Shown here one piece after another: positions 58,382-64,000 of a stretch of DNA of 64,000 bases. The notes beneath the pieces were generated by a model, which had not been told where the DNA came from, did no database searches, and saw only the letters and a program-made list of their open reading frames with translations. Position 1 is the stretch's first letter. Each line of letters starts with the position of its first letter. Made by a program: the position numbers and the translations under genes. Location: positions 868,001 through 932,000 of the forward strand of contig MARA01000010.1 of assembly GCA_001792895.1 (NCBI GenBank). The letters run 5' to 3'. Source of the stretch: Lentinus brumalis (Eukaryota > Basidiomycota > Agaricomycetes > Polyporales > Polyporaceae).

Positions 58382-59806
58382 TCAGCAATGCGTCCTGGGA
58401 GCGAAGGGGAACTTCATCTTCCCTTGCTCGTTGTAGATGCCATAGCCCGGCTCCTGATCGTCAGAGTAGATGTGTGCGAACCACCCGATACCACCTCCTA
58501 CGACGTTCTTCAGGTCCTCACAGTGCTGGTCGAGCAAGGTGTAGTACCCTTGCTCGTTCGGGATGTCCGCCACGGCATCCGGGCTATTTGGCTGGACGCC
58601 CTCGGAGGTCACGGAGGGCCAGCCGTTCTGCATGACGAGATGATGGGATGTCAGGATGCTGTCATAGCCAGGAAGGATAGCCGACGCACCTCGTCGAAGT
58701 ACATCTTTTTGCCATTCCCATGAGCGATATACCATTGGAGATCCTGCTGGACGAGTGGCCAGGCTTGGTCAGCTAATGACACAAGGGTTAGCGTAGATTC
58801 ATACACCGGAGCCTCGAAAAAGGACATACAAGTCGACGCGTTCTGCGAAAAGAATGGTAGCATGTGGATATTGATGGAGTCTATGGCATCAAGGACGTCT
58901 TGCGCGCCGCCCCGCTCCTGGTATCCGTATGCGAGCTCGCTCACGGTGACCGGAATATGGAGGCTCGACAGATTCTTCTTCGCCGCCAAGACCTGCTGAG
59001 CTAGCTGGGCATGCGGCAGGACGTTGTCGTAGAGGGGTTCCGAACCGAACTGCAGCACTCGGGTGACAAACTTGGCCTTGGGGTTCGAATGCAATGCAGC
59101 GAAAAGGGTGTCTCGGCGTCCAATCCAGAGGTCATCGCCGTCGAAGCCAAACTGGGATATACAAATTGCGATGGTTAGCAGGAGACATATGTGCGCTCGA
59201 TTCAAACCTTACCCAGATGAGCGCGTGTACGCCGAGTCCTGAGATGAGGTCAGCGACGGCGAAAAAGAGGAGATCAAAGGTCGCTATGCACGCGTCCTCA
59301 CCATTGTTCCATGCGGCTTCGACAATGTCGTCACTGGCGTGAGAAGGGCGTTAGTTATCTCGGACAGAATTCGGGCTCACGATACTCACTAGAATCCCTT
59401 GCGATCACAGGCACCATACAGGCGAACGTAGCGGGACTGGAAGTGATTGCGTATGTCTGAAAACTCCTTCTGGAGCTGTGCGCGACTTTGACCTACAGAG
59501 AAGTTTAATCAGCAAGAACGTCCAAGGACCTCAGACACATGATCACTCACAAGCCGTGACTTCATAGCTGAAGCCAACAAATGCGTATTCCGTCGCCGGG
59601 TCGCACCACCAGTTAGTGTTGTCGGACGGAGGGACAGCGGGCATGGCGAAGCCGAGCGAAGGGAAGCATAGCGGCGCCGGCTTCGCACCGCTCAACAGCG
59701 GTGCAATGTCCTGTCCGAAGTCGTGCGGCTGCACGCCCTTCTCGAGCGGGACGGCATGAGCGAGCCCTGAGAGAGCAAGCACGGTGAGGGCGGCAGTGAG
59801 GGCCAT
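58382..59806 (-). CDS. GH17 glucan endo-1,3-beta-glucosidase-like, secreted (copy 2)
   Basis: Start at 59806 with a clean signal peptide (MALTAALTVLALSGLAHA then VPLEKG). The catalytic part parallels copy 1: NTNWWCDPATEYAFVGFSYE, SRYVRLYGACDRKGF, NNGLGVHALIWFGFDGDDLW, FVTRVLQFGSEPLYD, VSELAYGYQERGG, INIHMLPFFSQNAST, KKMYFDENGWPSVTS and GGGIGWFAHIYSDDQEPGYG, ending KFPFAPRTHC. Both catalytic glutamates (GSEP and DENGWPS) are kept. It lacks the long Ser/Thr linker of copy 1. A TATATATA at 59915-59922 is 109 bp upstream. Introns are at matching positions, so the pair arose by tandem duplication, and divergence is considerable (roughly a third of residues by eye). Confidence 0.93.
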
Positions 59807-60439
59807 ATTGCGTCCCGCCAAAGGGGACGTGGGGGATCGGGCCACGAGCGACGGTTTATGTAGGGTTGAACTACAAGCGACGAGGTTCAGCTGCCTGCAG
59901 CGACCGCGCGCAGGTATATATAGGTCCAGCGCGCGCAGGGTCCTGTCGAGCGGGCGAAGTGCGAAGTCGGCGATACCTGTCTGACTTTGGTCACCAGCGT
60001 GGTTCAACCAGGTGAGTTCCATGTGCAGGAGTCAGGACACACGGACCCGATTTGAGTATGCTGTGATCGGAGGCTGACAGGAATTCGAAGCCGATGAGGG
60101 CCGGATACAGACTTTCTGATCGAGACTTGAGCATGGTCAGCAGTCTAAGGTCGGCTTTCTCGACCAGTTCGAAGCAGCTGCGACGAATTCATGGCAGCAA
60201 GATGCACAAATCAGCGTTACCAGGCCGCCGCCAGCCAGCAGCCCGCCACATGGACGAAGCAGCCGAACTACATCACCCGCCTTGTCACGCGATCTCTTGT
60301 CACAGAACACCGCGTTGGTGTCTGGCAGAAGACTCGCCTCCCCGTCCGGATGGGTTGAATGCGGAAACGAAGTACATTCAGTCCCTGTCAGCTTGGGTCG
60401 AATACAGTTGTAGGGCCTGCTATCGAGGCTCCGAGGAAG
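59807..60439. promoter_or_regulatory. Promoter of GH17 copy 2 and 3' flank of the gelsolin gene
   Basis: TATATATA at 59915-59922 is the likely core promoter of the minus-strand GH17 gene. No other gene supported. Confidence 0.5.
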
Positions 60440-63400
60440 CTATCTTAGCATGCGCGAAGAGGATGAATGTGAGAAGCAAGGCACGTATGTCGGAGTACTC
60501 CCGCGAATCATCACAGGTGGGAGGGATTCACGCCGAGCGGGAGCATCGTGTGGTCTTGCAGAGCCGCGGAGGTCCAAGTAGTCGACTTCAGCTGTAGCAA
60601 TTGAGACGTCAGAGTCAGTTCTCTTTCCATACAGAGAGCCAGGACAACACACATCCGTGTCGGCGTCGCTGGCGGGTATCAAATTCATATGGTCCGGGAT
60701 ATCTCCAGAGTTCTGCATACGGGCCGGGATTAGACCACGAGGACACGACTATCATTTGGGAGAAGCACACTGACCAAGGCAGACTCGTCCAGCTCTCGGA
60801 ACGTGAGCAGCAGGTCGATGGGTATCTGTGTCGGGAAGATCAACGCGTGCACTGTCGGAGTGAACGGTAGAGTTGGTGAAGCCTTCGCCGCAAGCGCCTA
60901 TCGTGAGCGTTTAGCAATCAATTCACCGACACACTCTCAAATGGCTGGATGGCTTACATGTGCGACGGAGACCGCAAGTCTGATATCCAGTCGTCGGCCT
61001 CGCGCCTCACTGCCGATGATAACGAAGAGTTCCCAGACGCAGTCGACAAGGAATACTGCCTGACTGAACTCCGGGTGACCAGGGAATGCAGCTACTGGAC
61101 GAAACTTCCAAGTAACCAACATTTAGTTTAGAGACCGAGGGACCGAGAAATATGCTCACTCACCACTTCTTCCTGAGTAGCATCCACTATCCAGGCACGC
61201 GGATCAACGATGGGTGCCGTGGGCCGCCATTTCCAGTAGTCGGCCTTCGCGTAGTCGCCCTCGCCTAGGATCATCCAGAACATCTCGTCGGCCTGACTCT
61301 CTTCCTCCGTGAACTCGACCACGTTATCTGTGGAGGGCGCCAGTGATTGGGCGTAGCCGAGTGCGGCACGCTGCTCGGCGGCCGTCGAACCACGACCGTG
61401 CCAGACATAGAACGTGTCGAGGATGGAGATGCAGTAGCTGTAACCCGAGCAAAGGTTTTTGATACTCTGCATGCAGAATGGCGTGAGCGAACAGGGATAG
61501 AGACTCCACGGAAAGAACCCACGAGGTCGAGTTCATCAATGAAGATGAACCCCTGGAGGGACCGCACGAGATGCATCGCTGTGTTCTCCGCGCTCCAGTG
61601 CGCCCGAGTGCCCTGTCTTGTGGCAATCGTGCCGCCGAGTACCGAAACGAACTCTGGCGGCTCCCGTCCCTGCTCTACCACAATCTGCAATACCGCAGCC
61701 GACAGGTCAGCGACTGCCCACACACGTTCGCAGGAACCGTACGTACTGGGGCTGTTCCATAACGCCGCGCAAGCTCCTGCACCTTCTGCGACTCCTTCTC
61801 GCCCGTTTGTGCGCGCTTCCCGTGCCACGCCCATACCTTCGTCGCCACAAGCCCGCTCGACTTCACCTTTGCACGATGAATGACAGCGAGAACTTCCGAG
61901 TCATAGAAGACGTGCGCGTTCGCACTAACGGCCGTTGCGGTGCTCCCAACGATGGTCATGACGTCGACAGAGATAGTTGCGATATCCGGATCGGGTTTGT
62001 ATGTCGTGCGAGGCGCGCGATACAGTGCGTCTACATTGACATGTGGAAGTGGCTCATCGGAATGCACTGCGAATGCCTGTCAGCGGCCGTGATTAGTTGA
62101 CGGAATGTATATTTACTGACCTAGACGGACGAGCTCGTCCTTAGCGGCAGCCTTCGGTTGAGGTGGTCGGGATGCAACGGGAGCTGGCACTTCTTTCGCT
62201 GGTATCGATACTTCCTCTTGCAATCGAACCGCAATGTCGGTCGTCTTCTCCGCTTTAGTAACCTCGACTTCCTCCTCCTCCTCGAGCAGAGCAGGGTCTG
62301 GAGCAGCATCTTGCTTGAGCGTCCCAGCTGGCGATGGCACAGGCGTTCGCTCCTCCGCAAGGGGTGGCATGATGAACGCAGAGTACTTCTCATAGCTCGA
62401 CTTGCGCTTCTCCAGCGGTGGAGCACTGACAGTGCTCGGTCTACTCGTCCCGCTGGCTCCGTTAACTGCAGCCCCATTCGATCCGCCAGTGCGCGGACCC
62501 CAGTTCGACACCAGGTTCTTCACGCTCGGCGGGGTATACTCTTCCTCTTCTTCCGGAGCATTATCAGCGTGAGATGTACCGAGCGAGGATGGTGGGGATG
62601 GGCTCTTGACCTCTGAGGGCGAATCAACAACGGGCGAAGAAGGCGGGCGCTGCAGCGCCTCCGTGAAGACCTGCGCGACATCCATGACCGTCGCGCGATT
62701 CCCGGTACTGGGTATACGTGTGTGTCTTGCCGGACTCGACGGCGGCTTCTGAGCCTTGCTCCCAGGAGGAGATACGGATGGACTGCGTGCAGCAGGCGGC
62801 GCTGCAAGCGAGCTTGTTGGGCTCGTCTTCGCAGAGGTCACAGGAGCGGTGGGCGCCTGTACTTCCAGGGTGTCCAAAGTGGGCTTTGGGGGTATCGCGG
62901 ACCTGCCAGTTGAGGAGACAGAGCGGCCGTTGGTAGACGGAGGTGATGGGTATTGTGATGTGGGCGAAGTTGTCCGAACAGGGGTAACTGTTGGCGGCGG
63001 GGTGAGCGAAGGTGCGGAACGCTCGGGGTCTGCCCGGAGACCGGACGGCGGCATTGCCATGGTGTCATGCCTGACAGGAGACCCCTCCCGGATCGCGGTT
63101 AGTTTGGATGCGCTTGAGGAGGCCGGCGCGCTCTTGCCCTTGCGCGGCTTCTTAGCACGTTCCTTGGTAGGCTGCGTGCGGAAATGAAGACCGCCGAGTC
63201 AGCCACAGGTCCCGTCGCAAGGGCAGAGGTAGCACCGCGAAAGCAAAGCAAAGCAGAAATGTGAATTGCTACCCCAAGGACCAACAAATATGTTACCAGA
63301 ATGAACGTACATGACTGAGCGGTTTGCCCGAGGTGCCCTCGGGAAGTCCCGCTGCGCCCCGCTCCTGCACCAAACCGCCACTGGTCGTCCGAGTCCGTAC

Positions 63401-64000
63401 GCGCATCCCAAGCTCGTCCACATCTCCCGTGCGATGGGTCTGCAGAGGTGGAGATGGCTCGTCGCCTGTCTTCGTCGGCTGGATGTAAGTGACGACCGTC
63501 TTCGCAGAGCCGAGCTTTGGTCCGTTGTAGGCGCTCTCGCTGACAAACGAAAACCCTCCGACGGAGTCTCCAGTCTTCATTGTCGGTAAGAGAGGCAGCG
63601 ACGTCTTGGACCTTAACACGGGTCCCGTACTATCGCGTTTCAGCGGTACACTGTACGAGGACGCGGTCGGTGATGTCTGCGCAGGGTCCACGGTGAACGA
63701 CTTCCGCAGCGGCATCGGTTTCGGAGAGATCATTGGGGGAGGTGTCGATACACCATCCCCCGTGTGATGCCAGCGATCGAGCACTGAACTCTGCCGTCGT
63801 CCTGGGGTGTGCGTCTTGTCCGGGGTTGGGGACCCCTCGGGTGAGGTGACTGTGACAGTCTTCTCCACCATGTTCTTCACGAAACCGCGACCCTGCAGCC
63901 GACTGAGACTGGGCGTGGGCTCCTTTGCAGGAGGCGGCCTGAGAAATGCCGGCGAGGCGTTATGAGATGGTGGCATCTGCGGGCTGCCGAAGGACGGTCG
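60440..64000 (-). CDS. Gelsolin-repeat protein with long disordered N-terminal region (DUF4045-like), 5' end outside window
   Basis: Translation enters from the right edge. The first part is Ser/Pro-rich and disordered (GRGFVKNMVEKTVTVTSPEG; TPGRRQSSVLDRW; NPxPLRKS-type) with the conserved TPPSVKNLVSNWG and YEKYSAFIMPPLAEERTPVP blocks that I associate with fungal DUF4045 proteins. After EEEEEVEVTKAEK the gelsolin-like part begins: ISVDVMTIVGSTATAVSANA, VFYDSEVLAVIHRAK, KVWAWHGKRAQTG, SVLGGTIATRQGTRAHWSAE, SYCISILDTFYVWHGRGSTA, MFWMILGEGDYAKADYWKW and FSQAVFLVDCVWELFVIIG. The tail TFRELDESAL then NSGDIPDHMNL reaches a stop at 60440. Likely an actin-binding cytoskeletal regulator. About 1000 residues lie in the window; the small introns near 60660-61150 were placed by motif continuity and the exact 3' end is uncertain. 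Confidence 0.82.

Noticed and set aside
1..64000. CRISPR array, rRNA, phage or bacterial operon features
   Set aside because: Spliced eukaryotic genes throughout; no regularly spaced repeats or rRNA sequence seen.

Overview
The window looks like nuclear DNA of a filamentous basidiomycete, most likely a wood- or litter-decaying Agaricomycete (a polypore is my guess, not proven). The signs are GC-rich coding sequence, many short GT-AG introns of about 50-65 nt, pyrimidine-rich or TATA-containing promoters, monocistronic genes on both strands, and typical families: Zn2Cys6 and zinc-finger regulators, P450, sedolisin, A1 aspartic protease and GH17. I assembled gene models by joining exons by eye. 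For ten genes I summed the exons and the total is a multiple of three: the 149-aa hypothetical, permease, AKR, UCH37, MED31, Zn2Cys6 factor, both ILV6 copies, both proteases, the LEA-like protein, the small secreted protein and both small membrane proteins were all checked this way; the remaining models were not summed.

Layout. 1-1126: 3' part of an alpha/beta hydrolase on the minus strand, with two apparent lesions. 2104-2689: unknown 149-aa protein. 3251-5766: amino-acid permease with a 404-nt intron. 6725-8004: aldo/keto reductase. 8599-9810 and 10012-10555: proteasome deubiquitinase UCH37 and Mediator subunit MED31, transcribed divergently from a 201-bp spacer. 11186-13161: SLC35C2-like transporter. 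13943-15434: Zn2Cys6 factor. 17056-17423: small predicted secreted protein. 17424-21722: a 4.3-kb stretch without a gene I can support.

21723-31687 is the most unusual block. Two complete paralogues of ILV6, the regulatory subunit of acetolactate synthase, lie in inverted orientation around an uncharacterised Gly/Tyr-rich protein gene and COG5, which has a 1-kb intron. Next come PDK1 kinase (32573-35369) and, 100 bp upstream of its start codon, a 722-bp MITE-like element with about 170-bp inverted repeats and a 7-bp target duplication (35470-36191). 36199-38485 has no supported gene.

38486-39982: old-yellow-enzyme-type oxidoreductase with an apparent one-base frameshift. 40979-42912 and 44169-46050: two co-oriented secretory proteases, a sedolisin and a membrane-anchored aspartic protease. 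46511-47329: mitochondrial LEA-like protein. 47591-50288: nuclear zinc-finger protein. 51641-55850: a P450 flanked by two direct copies of a small single-TM protein gene. 56367-59806: tandem pair of secreted GH17 glucanases. 60440-64000: gelsolin-repeat protein running off the right edge.

The genes mix housekeeping (protein turnover, transcription, Golgi tethering, branched-chain amino acids, AGC-kinase signalling, actin) with an extracellular-degradation and accessory set (proteases, glucanases, P450, permease, reductases). I found no CRISPR, rRNA, tRNA or clear biosynthetic cluster. The most promising items for novelty are the inverted ILV6 pair, the MITE at PDK1, the duplicated small membrane-protein family around the P450, and the small secreted protein.
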